DNA of 64,000 bases from Algibacter miyuki (GCF_030409805.1 NZ_JAUFQP010000007.1:558001-622000), one strand, 5' to 3'; counted from the stretch's first letter, positions 43,903-53,602 are shown. Made by a program: numbers and translations. Notes: a model not told the origin generated them from the letters alone.

Positions 43903-44092
43903 TCCTTATATTCGTTTTTCATCTATGGCTATCCAAATGGGTGTTACCATATATTTAGGTAGCAAATTAGGTGAATGGCTCGATGTGAAATTTGATAACA
44001 GCAACCAACTGTATTACAAAGTTGTGACTTTAGCATCTGTTTTTATTGCTATGTTTGCCGTTATTAAACAGGTTACTAACTTGCAGAAATAA
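43868..44092 (+). CDS. AtpZ/AtpI-family ATP synthase accessory protein
   Basis: Small membrane protein of 74 residues with two hydrophobic segments (about 15-35 and 48-70) and a lysine-rich start MAEQDKKKKKLNPY. The middle GVTIYLGSKLGEWLDVKF is the AtpZ/AtpI signature. The start chosen is the ATG at 43868, because the GTG at 43847 only adds residues inside the bactofilin gene; even so it overlaps bactofilin by 35 bp. Proteins of this type assist c-ring assembly or ion supply of F-type ATP synthase, matching the operon downstream. Confidence 0.8.
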   Translation: MAEQDKKKKKLNPYIRFSSMAIQMGVTIYLGSKLGEWLDVKFDNSNQLYYKVVTLASVFIAMFAVIKQVTNLQK

Positions 44093-44198
44093 ACACGCCA
44101 AAGTATCGCGATTTGATAACCCCTCTAAATTGAATAGCATTCTTGATTGTAAAAATCATGTCATTTCAAAAAAATCAATCTTATATAACATCTCATTA

Positions 44199-44570
44199 AT
44201 GGCTAAACGTATTCTAGTTGTCACCAGTATTTTTTTTATTTTATTTCTAGCAGCTTATAACCTTCAAGCGTATTTAACAACAGAAAGTATTTCGTTCTCG
44301 TTGCTTCATGTTTATCTATTTCATTTAATAGCGGCCATAATCGTTTATACTTCCGTAGAAATAGTAGCCGAAAAACTACCAAATCAGGCCGGATATGCTT
44401 ATTTAACTTTAATGTTTATAAAAATTGGTGCCTTTGTTTTAATTTTTCAATCTACCGTTTTTGCCAACGACAATTTATCGCAAATGGAACGTATTGCGTT
44501 AGTTATACCCTTATTTCTGTTTTTAATCATCGAAGCTGTTAGTGTTTCAAAGCTTTTAAACAGTAAATAA
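44199..44570 (+). CDS. DUF6168 family membrane protein (ATP synthase-linked)
   Basis: Membrane protein of 123 residues with four hydrophobic segments starting at MAKRILVVTSIFFILFLAAYN. The start at 44199 is chosen; an upstream in-frame start at 44046 would overlap AtpZ and add a non-hydrophobic leader. Proteins of this size lie between AtpZ and AtpB in many Flavobacteriaceae and are classed as DUF6168, in the place of AtpI-like subunits. The name is by resemblance and position. It ends 137 bp before the atpB start, with a new promoter in between. Confidence 0.7.
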   Translation: MAKRILVVTSIFFILFLAAYNLQAYLTTESISFSLLHVYLFHLIAAIIVYTSVEIVAEKLPNQAGYAYLTLMFIKIGAFVLIFQSTVFANDNLSQMERIALVIPLFLFLIIEAVSVSKLLNSK

Positions 44571-44656
44571 CAGCCAATTTTCAGTTAAATTTCGCGCAAA
44601 AATTATTTAGAGAAAAATCTAACTAAAAAAAGCCTCTGACTTTTTAAATTATTACT

Positions 44657-44664
44657 TACATTTG
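44657..44664 (+). promoter_or_regulatory. Promoter of the atpBEFHAG operon
   Basis: TACATTTG followed by CAC matches TAnnTTTG exactly, about 44 bases upstream of the atpB start. Read-through from bactofilin may add to it. Confidence 0.6.
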
Positions 44665-44707
44665 CACAAAATTTACAGAGCATAAATTTACAATAGTTAC
44701 AAAAAGT

Positions 44708-45823
44708 ATGATGGTGGCAAAAAAATCTATCAAGTTTATAGCAGTTTTAGTTTTAGCGTTGTTTTCAATATCTTCTTATGGAGATGATGCAAAGCATGAA
44801 CCAGGCAACAAAGTAGATACGCAGGAGGAAATTAATGAATACATTGCACATCACTTAAAAGATTCGCACGATTTTCATTTCTACACGCACAACGAATCTG
44901 GTACACACTACAGTTTTCCTTTACCTGTAATTGTTTGGACAAGCAATGGTTTAAAAACCTTCATGTCTTCAGAATTTCACCATGATGATAGCGGTAAAGT
45001 TATTGTTGATGCTGGTGATACTAAGTTAGTAAAACTTCACAGTAAAATATACGAATTAGAAAGTGGTGCTTCTACAATTAATTTTGATGAAGATCACCAT
45101 GCTACTAATGCACATAAAGTTTTAGATTTCTCTATTACTAAATCGGCCTTCGGAATGATATTAGCTGGTTTATTAATGTTATTAGGTTTTGGCGCTTTAG
45201 CTAGAGGTTATAAAAACGGAAAATCTATTCCAACAGGATTTGCTAGAGTATTAGAACCTTTAGTAATTTATGTTCGTGATGAAATTGCAAGACCAAATAT
45301 TGGAGAGAAAAAGTACCGTAAATTTATGGGCTTCCTTTTAACCGTATTTTTCTTTATCTGGATATTAAACTTATTAGGTTTAACACCACTAGGTTTTAAC
45401 GTAACAGGACAGATAGCCGTAACAGCATGTTTAGCTATTTTCACGGTAATTATTTACTTAGTTAGTGGTTCTAAAGATTTCTGGGCACACACCTTATGGA
45501 TGCCAGGTGTTCCTTATATATTACGTCCAATACTTGCCGTTATCGAGCTTGTTGGTTTTGTAGTTATTAAGCCTTTCTCATTATTAATACGTTTGTTTGC
45601 AAATATAACAGCAGGTCACTTTGTAGTGATGAGCTTAATTGCTTTAATGATTACTTTAAAAGCAGACTTCGGCCCTGTGGTTTCTACAGGAATGTCGTTA
45701 GTGTTATCATTATTTATTATGGTAATCGAAATTTTAGTAGCCTTTTTACAAGCGTTTATTTTCACGATGTTATCATCGTTATTTATTGGTATGGCCGTTG
45801 AAGAACACGACGATCATCATTAA
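44708..45823 (+). CDS. atpB: F-type ATP synthase subunit a
   Basis: Proton-channel subunit of 371 residues, well above the 270 of E. coli. The excess is an N-terminal signal-like segment (residues 1-25) followed by about 115 His/Asp-rich residues with EYIAHHLKDSHDFHFYTH, EFHHDD and DEDHHATNAH, predicted outside the membrane. The standard channel follows: LLIRLFANITAGHF carries the essential arginine in the LxxRLxAN motif. A second in-frame ATG is at 44711. The C-terminus EEHDDHH is again His-rich. It leads the operon and is followed by subunit c. Confidence 0.95.
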   Translation: MMVAKKSIKFIAVLVLALFSISSYGDDAKHEPGNKVDTQEEINEYIAHHLKDSHDFHFYTHNESGTHYSFPLPVIVWTSNGLKTFMSSEFHHDDSGKVIVDAGDTKLVKLHSKIYELESGASTINFDEDHHATNAHKVLDFSITKSAFGMILAGLLMLLGFGALARGYKNGKSIPTGFARVLEPLVIYVRDEIARPNIGEKKYRKFMGFLLTVFFFIWILNLLGLTPLGFNVTGQIAVTACLAIFTVIIYLVSGSKDFWAHTLWMPGVPYILRPILAVIELVGFVVIKPFSLLIRLFANITAGHFVVMSLIALMITLKADFGPVVSTGMSLVLSLFIMVIEILVAFLQAFIFTMLSSLFIGMAVEEHDDHH

Positions 45824-45829
45824 AATTGA

Positions 45830-46054
<225 letters not shown>

Positions 46055-46084
46055 GAATTTCCTAAAAAACAAAAGAAACAGAAT

Positions 46085-46105
46085 CCTGTAACGGTTGGTT
46101 GCAGG
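46085..46105 (+). promoter_or_regulatory. Intercistronic stem-loop after atpE
   Basis: CCTGTAAC (46085-46092) pairs with GTTGCAGG (46098-46105) over a 5-base loop, an 8-bp stem with one wobble, in the 104-base gap between atpE and atpF. No U run follows, so it is more likely an mRNA-stability or processing element than a terminator. Confidence 0.5.
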
Positions 46106-46158
46106 ACCTGTTTTCAAATTAAACAAAAAAAGACACTAACAACTAATTTATAGTTTTC

Positions 46159-46659
46159 ATGGATCAGTTATTACATGATTTTTCACCGGGCTTATTTTTT
46201 ATGCAAGCCATTATCTTATTAATATTAATAGTATTAATGAGAAAATTTGCTTGGAAACCCATTTTAGACGCTTTACAAACTAGAGAAGACGGCATTCAAG
46301 ATGCTTTGGATTCTGCTGAAAATGCAAAGTTAGAAATGCAAAACCTTCAAGCTGATAACCAAAAGTTATTACAAGAAGCTAGAGCAGAACGCGAAGAAAT
46401 GCTTAAAGAAGCACGCGAGATGAAAAACACAATGATTGAAGACGCTAAATCGGAAGCGGAAGCACAAGCAAACAAAATGATAGTACAAGCGCAAGCGGCT
46501 ATCGAAGGTGAAAAGAAAGCTGCTTTAGCAGAACTTAAGAGCCATGTTGCTGGAATTTCTTTAGAAATTGCCGAAAAAGTAATGCGTACTGAATTATCTA
46601 ACAAAGACAACCAACTGAAATTGGTTGAAACGATGTTAGCTGAAAAATCATTAAACTAA
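46159..46659 (+). CDS. atpF: F-type ATP synthase subunit b
   Basis: Peripheral stalk subunit of 166 residues with one N-terminal membrane segment (PGLFFMQAIILLILIVLMRKF, about 10-30) and a long charged, alanine-rich helix to the end. The operon position between c and delta and the heptad-like composition are standard. It ends 6 bp before atpH. Confidence 0.95.
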   Translation: MDQLLHDFSPGLFFMQAIILLILIVLMRKFAWKPILDALQTREDGIQDALDSAENAKLEMQNLQADNQKLLQEARAEREEMLKEAREMKNTMIEDAKSEAEAQANKMIVQAQAAIEGEKKAALAELKSHVAGISLEIAEKVMRTELSNKDNQLKLVETMLAEKSLN

Positions 46660-46665
46660 ATTATA

Positions 46666-47202
46666 ATGGCGGGAGCAAGAGCAGCAATACGTTACGCTAA
46701 AGCATTATTAAGCTTAGCATCAGATCTTAAAACAGCCGAGGTTGTTGGTAATGATATGAAGCTAATCGCTAATACTTTGGCTACAAGTAAAGATTTAAGC
46801 GAAGCACTTCAAAGCCCTGTAATTCCTTCTTCAATTAAAAAATCGACTTTATTAGAAGTTTTTAAAAACACTGATAAATCAACGAACAACTTAATTGATA
46901 CTTTAATTACTAATAACCGAATTAATATTTTAGGTGATATCGCTGTAAAATACGGTCAGTTATTAGACGAATCTAAAGGTGTTGAAGTTGCTACCGTTAC
47001 TACAGTAGTAGCGTTAACAGCCGAGTTAAAGAAGAGTGTTTTAGCAAAAGCTAAAGCCCTTACAGGAAAAGATGTTGAAGTAGAAAACATTATAGATGAA
47101 ACTATTTTAGGTGGTTTTATTTTACGTATTGGCGATTTGCAGTATAACGCAAGTGTTGCCAATCAGCTTAATAAATTAAAAAGAGAATTTACATTAAACT
47201 AA
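46666..47202 (+). CDS. atpH: F-type ATP synthase subunit delta
   Basis: Connector of 178 residues between the stalk and the alpha/beta head. The N-terminal helical domain begins AIRYAKALLSLASDLKT, and the C-terminal GGFILRIGDLQYNASVANQLNKLKREF is the conserved OSCP/delta end. Size and order are normal. It is followed by atpA after 27 bp. Confidence 0.95.
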   Translation: MAGARAAIRYAKALLSLASDLKTAEVVGNDMKLIANTLATSKDLSEALQSPVIPSSIKKSTLLEVFKNTDKSTNNLIDTLITNNRINILGDIAVKYGQLLDESKGVEVATVTTVVALTAELKKSVLAKAKALTGKDVEVENIIDETILGGFILRIGDLQYNASVANQLNKLKREFTLN

Positions 47203-47229
47203 GGTCTTTGGATCTAAATAAACAATAAG

Positions 47230-48810
47230 ATGGCAGAAGTAAAACCAGCTGAAATATCAGCAATCTTAAAACAACAACTTTCGGGTTTTGAGGCAAGCGC
47301 TTCATTAGACGAAGTAGGAACTGTATTAACAGTAGGTGACGGTATTGTTCGTGCTTACGGATTAGCTAATGCACAATATGGTGAATTAGTAGAATTCGAA
47401 GGCGGATTAGAAGGTATCGTACTTAACCTTGAAGAGGATAATGTAGGTATTGTACTTTTAGGAACTTCAGTAGGAGTTAGAGAAGGTTCTACAGTAAAAC
47501 GTACTAACCGTATTGCTTCTGTGAAAGTAGGAGAAGGTATTGTTGGTCGTGTTGTAGATACTTTAGGAAACCCAATTGACGGTAAAGGACCTATTGCTGG
47601 AACTACTTATGAAATGCCTTTAGAGCGTAAAGCTCCTGGTGTTATCTTTAGAGAGCCAGTAACTGAACCATTACAAACAGGTATTAAAGCAATTGATGCT
47701 ATGATCCCAGTTGGTAGAGGTCAACGTGAGTTGGTAATTGGTGACAGACAAACAGGTAAGACTGCCGTTTGTATCGATGCTATCTTAAATCAAAAAGAAT
47801 TTTACGATGCAGGCGAGCCTGTATATTGTATATATGTTGCTGTAGGTCAAAAGGCTTCAACAGTAGCACTTATTGCTAAAACTTTAGAAGAAAAAGGCGC
47901 TTTAGCTTACACTACAATAGTAGCTGCAAATGCATCAGATCCTGCTGCAATGCAAGTTTATGCACCATTTACTGGAGCATCTATTGGAGAGTACTTTAGA
48001 GATACTGGTAGACCAGCTTTAATTGTTTTTGATGATTTATCAAAACAAGCCGTTGCTTACCGTGAGGTATCCTTATTATTAAGACGTCCACCGGGACGTG
48101 AGGCATATCCTGGAGATGTATTTTACTTACACTCTCGTTTATTAGAGCGTTCTGCAAAAGTTATTAATAACGATGCCATTGCTAAAGAAATGAATGACTT
48201 ACCAGAGTCGTTAAAACCAATCGTAAAAGGTGGTGGATCTTTAACAGCATTGCCAATTATTGAAACTCAAGCAGGTGATGTTTCTGCATATATCCCAACA
48301 AACGTAATTTCTATTACTGATGGGCAAATTTTCTTAGATGGAGATTTATTTAACTCTGGTGTTCGTCCAGCAATTAACGTAGGTATTTCTGTATCTCGTG
48401 TTGGTGGTAATGCACAGATTAAATCTATGAAAAAAGTATCTGGTACTTTAAAATTAGATCAAGCACAATACCGTGAGTTAGAGGCTTTCGCTAAGTTTGG
48501 TTCAGATTTAGATGCTGTTACTTTAAACGTAATTAACAAAGGTAAACGTAACGTAGAGATCTTAAAGCAAGGTCAAAACGATCCTTTTAAAGTAGAAGAT
48601 CAAGTAGCTATTATCTACGCTGGTTCTAAAAACTTATTAAAAGATGTACCTGTTGAAAAAGTAAAAGAATTTGAAAGAGATTTTATCGAATTCTTAAACG
48701 CGAAACATAGAGGTATTTTAGATACTTTAAAAGCAGGAAAATTAACTGATGAAGTAACAGATGTTTTAACTTCTGTAGCTAAAGATTTATCAGGAAAATA
48801 TAGAGCTTAA
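47230..48810 (+). CDS. atpA: F-type ATP synthase subunit alpha
   Basis: Non-catalytic nucleotide-binding head subunit of 526 residues. Walker [11 protein letters not shown] lies near residue 172, [43 protein letters not shown] is the alpha signature, and [35 protein letters not shown] follows. The length is usual for Bacteroidota, slightly longer than in E. coli. The beta (atpD) and epsilon (atpC) genes are not in this operon. Confidence 0.98.
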   Translation: MAEVKPAEISAILKQQLSGFEASASLDEVGTVLTVGDGIVRAYGLANAQYGELVEFEGGLEGIVLNLEEDNVGIVLLGTSVGVREGSTVKRTNRIASVKVGEGIVGRVVDTLGNPIDGKGPIAGTTYEMPLERKAPGVIFREPVTEPLQTGIKAIDAMIPVGRGQRELVIGDRQTGKTAVCIDAILNQKEFYDAGEPVYCIYVAVGQKASTVALIAKTLEEKGALAYTTIVAANASDPAAMQVYAPFTGASIGEYFRDTGRPALIVFDDLSKQAVAYREVSLLLRRPPGREAYPGDVFYLHSRLLERSAKVINNDAIAKEMNDLPESLKPIVKGGGSLTALPIIETQAGDVSAYIPTNVISITDGQIFLDGDLFNSGVRPAINVGISVSRVGGNAQIKSMKKVSGTLKLDQAQYRELEAFAKFGSDLDAVTLNVINKGKRNVEILKQGQNDPFKVEDQVAIIYAGSKNLLKDVPVEKVKEFERDFIEFLNAKHRGILDTLKAGKLTDEVTDVLTSVAKDLSGKYRA

Positions 48811-48818
48811 AAACTCAG

Positions 48819-48865
48819 AATTTAGAGTTATGCGTAAGAGCAATCTATACACATAACTCTAAATT
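48819..48865 (+). repeat. Inverted repeat between atpA and atpG
   Basis: AATTTAGAGTTATG (48819-48832) and CATAACTCTAAATT (48852-48865) are a perfect 14-bp inverted repeat with a 19-base loop, starting 9 bases after the atpA stop. It lacks a U tract, so it is probably an RNA processing or attenuation element, or a small insertion. Confidence 0.6.
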
Positions 48866-48882
48866 TAAACTATAAAACTAAT

Positions 48883-48908
48883 GTCACTCTGCGCATAGTC
48901 GAAGAGTC
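48883..48908. repeat. REP-like intergenic repeat
   Basis: A stretch starting GTCACTCTG and ending GTCGAAGAGTC. Sequences of this type (GTCACTCTGAGC...GTCGAAGAGT) are common dispersed intergenic repeats in Flavobacteriia, by recollection. Only one copy is inside the window. Confidence 0.45.
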
Positions 48909-48924
48909 TTTATAAAAATAAAGA

Positions 48925-49785
48925 ATGGCTAATCTTAAAGAAATACGTAACAGAATATCATCGGTATCTTCAACGATGCAAATTACCAGTGCCATGAAAA
49001 TGGTATCGGCTGCAAAGTTAAAAAAGGCACAAGATGCTATTACAGCAATGCGTCCTTATTCAGATAAGTTAACCGAACTTTTACAAAGTTTGAGTGCCAC
49101 TTTAGATGCTGATTCTGGAAGCGCATATTCTACACAACGTGAAGTAAAAAAAGTATTAATTGTAACCATCACTTCTAATAGAGGTTTGGCTGGTGCATTT
49201 AACTCTAATATCATTAAGGAAGTTAACAAACTTACTAATGATACTTATGCAAACCAAGAGGTATCTTATCTTGCTATAGGTAAAAAAGGTAACGACGCGT
49301 TTAAGAAAACCAATAATATTATAGCTAATAACAGTGCCATTTACGACGATTTAACGTTTGATAATGTTGCTGAAATTGCTGAACAATTAATGGAAAAATT
49401 CCTTGCAGGCGAATTCGATAAAATCGAAATTGTTTACAATAAATTTAAAAATGCAGCAACGCAAATAGTAACTGTTGAACAATTTTTACCAATTGTACCT
49501 GTTGAAGGTGCAGCGGTAAACAATTCTGATTATGTTTTCGAACCATCAAAATTAGAAATTGTAGAGCAGTTAATTCCTAAGTCATTAAAAACACAATTGT
49601 ACAAAGGCATTAGAGATTCTTTCGCCAGCGAACACGGTGCGCGTATGACGGCAATGCATAAAGCAACTGATAATGCTACGGAATTAAGAGATCAACTTAA
49701 ATTAACATACAACAAAGCACGTCAAGCTTCGATTACTAATGAAATTTTAGAAATTGTAGGAGGTGCGGAAGCATTGAATAATTAG
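48925..49785 (+). CDS. atpG: F-type ATP synthase subunit gamma
   Basis: Central rotor shaft of 286 residues. The N-terminal helix LKEIRNRISSVSSTMQITSAMKMVSAAKLKKAQ and the C-terminal RMTAMHKATDNATELRDQLKLTYNKARQASITNEILEIVGGAEAL are the conserved coiled-coil pair. It is separated from atpA by 114 bases containing an inverted repeat and an REP-like element, so its expression may be set separately. It ends the operon; a terminator follows at 49874. Confidence 0.97.
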   Translation: MANLKEIRNRISSVSSTMQITSAMKMVSAAKLKKAQDAITAMRPYSDKLTELLQSLSATLDADSGSAYSTQREVKKVLIVTITSNRGLAGAFNSNIIKEVNKLTNDTYANQEVSYLAIGKKGNDAFKKTNNIIANNSAIYDDLTFDNVAEIAEQLMEKFLAGEFDKIEIVYNKFKNAATQIVTVEQFLPIVPVEGAAVNNSDYVFEPSKLEIVEQLIPKSLKTQLYKGIRDSFASEHGARMTAMHKATDNATELRDQLKLTYNKARQASITNEILEIVGGAEALNN

Positions 49786-49873
49786 ACCCAGCTTTTGCGA
49801 AGTCAAATGAATCAATGTAAATAAGCATTGAACATTTAGACGAAGTGTAAACGATGTCAAAATAATATAAAAG

Positions 49874-49900
49874 AGCCTCAATTTATTTGAGGCTTTTTTT
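49874..49900 (+). terminator. Rho-independent terminator after atpG
   Basis: AGCCTCAA (49874-49881) and TTGAGGCT (49887-49894) form an 8-bp stem over a 5-base loop, followed by seven T. It closes the ATP synthase operon. Confidence 0.9.
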
Positions 49901-49951
49901 ATGCCAAAAAATGGCATCACTTTTGAATATACTTCACTAAACAGTTTTAAA

Positions 49952-50428
49952 ATGAAGTTGATAAAACAAACCACAGCCCTACTTATATTCGTCTTAACGT
50001 TATCAAACTGTGTAAGCACGCAGAAACTCCAAGAAAACCCGCCTTTTGAAGTGAGTGCAGCATATTATCAATACATAGAGTTTACGAATAACAACGAAGC
50101 ATCTAAAATCAAAGTATCAATTCAAATTGAATCGCCAAACGATATCATTTTAGACAGTGTTTACTTTCAAAATCAAACTAAAAAATTAAACCCTACACCC
50201 CATAATACCTATATCGCTCATTTCAAAAATTCTAAAGTAATTAAAGGCGATTTCAACCTCAGTTCAAATCCATTAGAAGAATTCGGAAATACCATTCCGG
50301 ATAAACAAAACGACTTCCCTTTCCAATTAAGCGATACTAGCTGTGTAGTTAGTTATACTGCGAGAAACAAAACCAAGTACTTCAAAATACAAAATATAGC
50401 AAATAAAACAACCATTCAACTACCGTAA
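49952..50428 (+). CDS. Lipoprotein of unknown function
   Basis: Protein of 158 residues from the ATG at 49952, where MKLIKQTTALLIFVLTLSNC gives a clear lipoprotein signal with lipobox cysteine. An upstream in-frame start at 49901 would put a non-hydrophobic leader overlapping the atpG terminator. The mature part is a likely beta-sandwich with VSIQIESPNDIILDSVYFQNQTKKL and DTSCVVSYTARNKTKYFKIQN. No family is recognised. It stands between atpG and the flippase gene. Confidence 0.78.
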   Translation: MKLIKQTTALLIFVLTLSNCVSTQKLQENPPFEVSAAYYQYIEFTNNNEASKIKVSIQIESPNDIILDSVYFQNQTKKLNPTPHNTYIAHFKNSKVIKGDFNLSSNPLEEFGNTIPDKQNDFPFQLSDTSCVVSYTARNKTKYFKIQNIANKTTIQLP

Positions 50429-50451
50429 GCTTCTAAAAACAAGCAATAACT

Positions 50452-50459
50452 TATCTTTG
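50452..50459 (+). promoter_or_regulatory. Promoter of the flippase gene
   Basis: TATCTTTG followed by CATGG matches TAnnTTTG, about 49 bases before the TTG start of the flippase. Confidence 0.55.
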
Positions 50460-50507
50460 CATGGCATTTGCTAAAAACGTACTTTTAGCTCCACAAAACA
50501 ACTAGCA

Positions 50508-51971
50508 TTGAGCGCACTAAAATCACTATTCAAACAAACATTTATTTACGGCCTAGCCACAGTGCTACCAAGAATGTTGAGTTTTATGCTCGTGCCACTT
50601 TACACTAGCGATGGCGTACTTTCTTCGGTAAGTGAATACGGGGAAGTATCAGTAATTTTTTCATATTTCGTACTTTTCAATGTTATTTTAGCTTACGGCA
50701 TGGAAACGGCCTTCTTTAGATTTTTTAACAAAGAAGACGACACAAATAGCGTTACCGGTACCTCGGCCATATCTTTAATAGTATCATCTATTACTTTCTT
50801 TGCAATAGCACTTATTTTTAAAAATCAGATAGCTTCGTTTATAGATATTGACGTGAAGTATATCTCGATAGTGATTTGGATTTTACTTTGTGACGCGCTG
50901 GTTATCATTCCATTCGCATGGTTAAGGGCCACGCAGCAACCCATGCGCTATGCCATTATAAAAATACTGAATGTAGCCATAAATTTAGGCTTAAATCTCT
51001 TCTTTTTACTCGCTTTAAAAGATTTATCAAATCAATTTTCAATTTTAGAAAACCTTTGGATAGAAAATTTCGAAATCAGTTATATCTTCATTGCCAACCT
51101 CATTTCAAGCGGAATCACATTACTTTTAATGCTTCCGTTTTACACGAAAATTAAATACGTTTTCAATCGAGACCTTTGGAAAAGAATGATGCGTTACGCC
51201 TACCCTGTTTTAATTGCCGGCGTGGCATTTTCAATAAACGAAACCTTTGATAGAATTCTGCTTAAAGAACTTTTACCAAAAGATATTGCCGATGTTGATA
51301 TTGGTATGTATTCCGCCTGTTACAAACTCGCTCTGTTTATGACGCTCTTTGCAACAGCTTACCGTTTAGGCATTGAACCCTATTTTTTTAGTCATGCTAA
51401 AAGTGAAAACCCACAGAAAAACTACGCTAGAATATTAGAGTTTTATGTGGCTTTAGGCGCCATCATTCTGCTTGGTGTTGTTGTTTTTGCCGATATATTA
51501 AAACCTATAATTGTTAGAAGTGAAGCTTATTGGGAAGCTATGTGGGTGGTGCCTATTATTTTGATGGCTAACTTTTTCTTAGGCATTTATCACAATTTAT
51601 CTGTTTGGTATAAAGTTACCGATAAAACTAAGTTTGGTGCTTATATTTCTATTGCCGGCGCTGTAATAACCTTAACTATCAATATTCTATTCATAAAAGA
51701 ATTTAGCTATAAAGCATCCGCGGTTGCAACACTATCTGCCTATGCCGTTATGATGGTTTTATCTTATTACTTCGGAAGAAAATATTATCCTATTCCGTAT
51801 AATCTAAAAAAAATACTGATGTATCTTGTCCTTTCCATTGGTCTGTCCATACTATCCTTTTATCAATTTAGGGGTAATTATCTGGTAGGCATATCAATGT
51901 TAATCGTATTTTTGGGCATCGTTTATTTTATGGAGAAAGACGATATTAAAAACATCTTAAAAAACAAATAA
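50508..51971 (+). CDS. Polysaccharide/oligosaccharide flippase (Wzx/MVF-like)
   Basis: Inner-membrane protein of 487 residues with 12-14 hydrophobic segments, starting LKSLFKQTFIYGLATVLPRMLSFMLVPLYTS, the polysaccharide-export flippase head. It carries lipid-linked sugar units across the membrane. The first codon is TTG at 50508, the only in-frame start before the conserved head. No glycosyltransferase cluster surrounds it, so the substrate (surface polysaccharide or peptidoglycan lipid) is open. Confidence 0.87.
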   Translation: MSALKSLFKQTFIYGLATVLPRMLSFMLVPLYTSDGVLSSVSEYGEVSVIFSYFVLFNVILAYGMETAFFRFFNKEDDTNSVTGTSAISLIVSSITFFAIALIFKNQIASFIDIDVKYISIVIWILLCDALVIIPFAWLRATQQPMRYAIIKILNVAINLGLNLFFLLALKDLSNQFSILENLWIENFEISYIFIANLISSGITLLLMLPFYTKIKYVFNRDLWKRMMRYAYPVLIAGVAFSINETFDRILLKELLPKDIADVDIGMYSACYKLALFMTLFATAYRLGIEPYFFSHAKSENPQKNYARILEFYVALGAIILLGVVVFADILKPIIVRSEAYWEAMWVVPIILMANFFLGIYHNLSVWYKVTDKTKFGAYISIAGAVITLTINILFIKEFSYKASAVATLSAYAVMMVLSYYFGRKYYPIPYNLKKILMYLVLSIGLSILSFYQFRGNYLVGISMLIVFLGIVYFMEKDDIKNILKNK

Positions 51972-52028
51972 CCTATATAGATTTGAAACGTTCCTGAACG
52001 CATCTCATCAAAAAAGACATAACAAAGC

Positions 52029-52463
52029 ATGCAAATAAAAATAATTAACAAATCGAATCACGATTTACCGCACTATGAAACCATAGCATCTGCAGGTATG
52101 GATTTACGCGCTAAAATTTCCGAAGCTATAACCTTAAAGCCTTTAGGGAGAACCATTGTTAAAACAGGCTTATTTATCGAATTACCTATTGGTTACGAAG
52201 CACAAGTACGTCCAAGAAGCGGGTTGGCAGCGAAAAAAGGCGTAACCGTTTTAAACGCACCAGGAACCATTGATGCCGATTATAGAGGTGAAATTGGAGT
52301 GATTTTAGTTAATATTTCTAATGAAGATTTCATTATCGAAAATGGCGAACGCATTGCGCAGTTAGTCATAGCAAAACATGAACGCGCCGAGTGGATTTCT
52401 GCTGAAACATTATCTGAAACCACAAGAGGCGAAGGCGGATTTGGAAGTACAGGCGTAAAATAA
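52029..52463 (+). CDS. dut: dUTP diphosphatase
   Basis: Trimeric dUTPase of 144 residues converting dUTP to dUMP. All five motifs are visible: AGMDLRAK (1), PRSGLA (2), [14 protein letters not shown] (3), RIAQLVI (4) and the glycine-rich [10 protein letters not shown] (5) at the C-terminus. It heads a run of co-directed genes: nucleotidyltransferase, TPR, DUF4292 and EnvC. Confidence 0.97.
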   Translation: MQIKIINKSNHDLPHYETIASAGMDLRAKISEAITLKPLGRTIVKTGLFIELPIGYEAQVRPRSGLAAKKGVTVLNAPGTIDADYRGEIGVILVNISNEDFIIENGERIAQLVIAKHERAEWISAETLSETTRGEGGFGSTGVK

Positions 52464-52549
52464 GAGGCTGAAAATAGCATATAATTTCAGAATAAAACAA
52501 CAGTTATGAGTTCGTTGAAAAACGAAAAACAAATAAACTATTTAAGACT

Positions 52550-53569
52550 ATGAAAATAATCGTACCAATGGCCGGACGTGGATCCCGTTTACGCCCGCAC
52601 AGTTTAACCGTACCAAAACCATTAATTCCAGTCGCTGGACAACCTATTGTGCACCGTTTGGTAAAAGATATTGCTAAAGTTTTAAAGCAACCTATTGAAG
52701 AAATTGCCTTTGTTTTGGGCGATCCTGCTTGGTTTGGCGATGATGTTGTAGACAGTTTAAAATCGCTTGCTGAAAACTTGGGAGCCAAAGCTTCTATTTA
52801 TCGTCAAGATAAACCACTAGGTACTGGCCATGCTATTATGTGCGCCGAGCCTTCGCTTTCTGGCCCTGCCGTGATTGCTTATGCTGACACTTTAATTCGT
52901 GCCCAATTCGATTTAGATCCAACTGCGGATAGTGTTATTTGGACCAAGCAAGTTAAAAATCCCGAAGCTTACGGAGTTGTTAAACTTAATGACAACCAAG
53001 AAATTGTTGAGCTTGTTGAAAAACCAGAATCTTTTGTTAGCGATCAAGCCGTAATTGGAATTTATTACTTTAAAGATGTTGCTGTTTTAAAAGGAAAACT
53101 TCAAGAAATTCTTGATGAAAACATTATGAATGGCGGCGAATACCAAATTAACGATGGTATAAAACGCATGATGGCCGATGGCAAAGTATTTAAAACTGGT
53201 ACGGTTGACGAATGGATGGACTGCGGAAACAAGGCCATTACCATTGAAACCAACCAACGTATGTTAGGCTTTTTACAAGCCGATGGCGACGAACAATTAG
53301 TAGCAACTTCAGCAAAATTAGAAAACTCAAATATCATTGAACCTTGTTTTATTGGTGAAAATGTAATTCTTAAAAACACAACTGTTGGCCCTTTTGTTTC
53401 TATAGGAAATGGTACGGTTATTGAAAATTCAACAATTAAAAACAGTTTAATTCAAACCAATTCTAACATTAAAAATGCTAAATTAGACAACGCTATGATT
53501 GGAAATCATGTAAAATATGATGGCGAATTTACCAGTATTAGCATTGGAGATTATTCAATTTTAGAGTAA
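52550..53569 (+). CDS. Sugar-phosphate nucleotidyltransferase
   Basis: Enzyme of 339 residues. The N-terminal nucleotidyltransferase domain begins MKIIVPMAGRGSRLRPHSLTVPKPLIPVAGQPI with the GxGxR and K-P-L motifs, and DEWMDCGNKAITIETN follows near 223. After about 250 a left-handed beta-helix (hexapeptide repeats NTTVGPFVSIGNGTVIENSTIKNS) is present. The architecture resembles RmlA/GlmU-type enzymes making NDP-sugars for envelope glycans. The sugar is not predictable. It sits between Dut and the TPR gene. Confidence 0.87.
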   Translation: MKIIVPMAGRGSRLRPHSLTVPKPLIPVAGQPIVHRLVKDIAKVLKQPIEEIAFVLGDPAWFGDDVVDSLKSLAENLGAKASIYRQDKPLGTGHAIMCAEPSLSGPAVIAYADTLIRAQFDLDPTADSVIWTKQVKNPEAYGVVKLNDNQEIVELVEKPESFVSDQAVIGIYYFKDVAVLKGKLQEILDENIMNGGEYQINDGIKRMMADGKVFKTGTVDEWMDCGNKAITIETNQRMLGFLQADGDEQLVATSAKLENSNIIEPCFIGENVILKNTTVGPFVSIGNGTVIENSTIKNSLIQTNSNIKNAKLDNAMIGNHVKYDGEFTSISIGDYSILE

Positions 53570-53602
53570 TTTTCTAAAATTATAAAAAGACGCGCACAGC
53601 AA

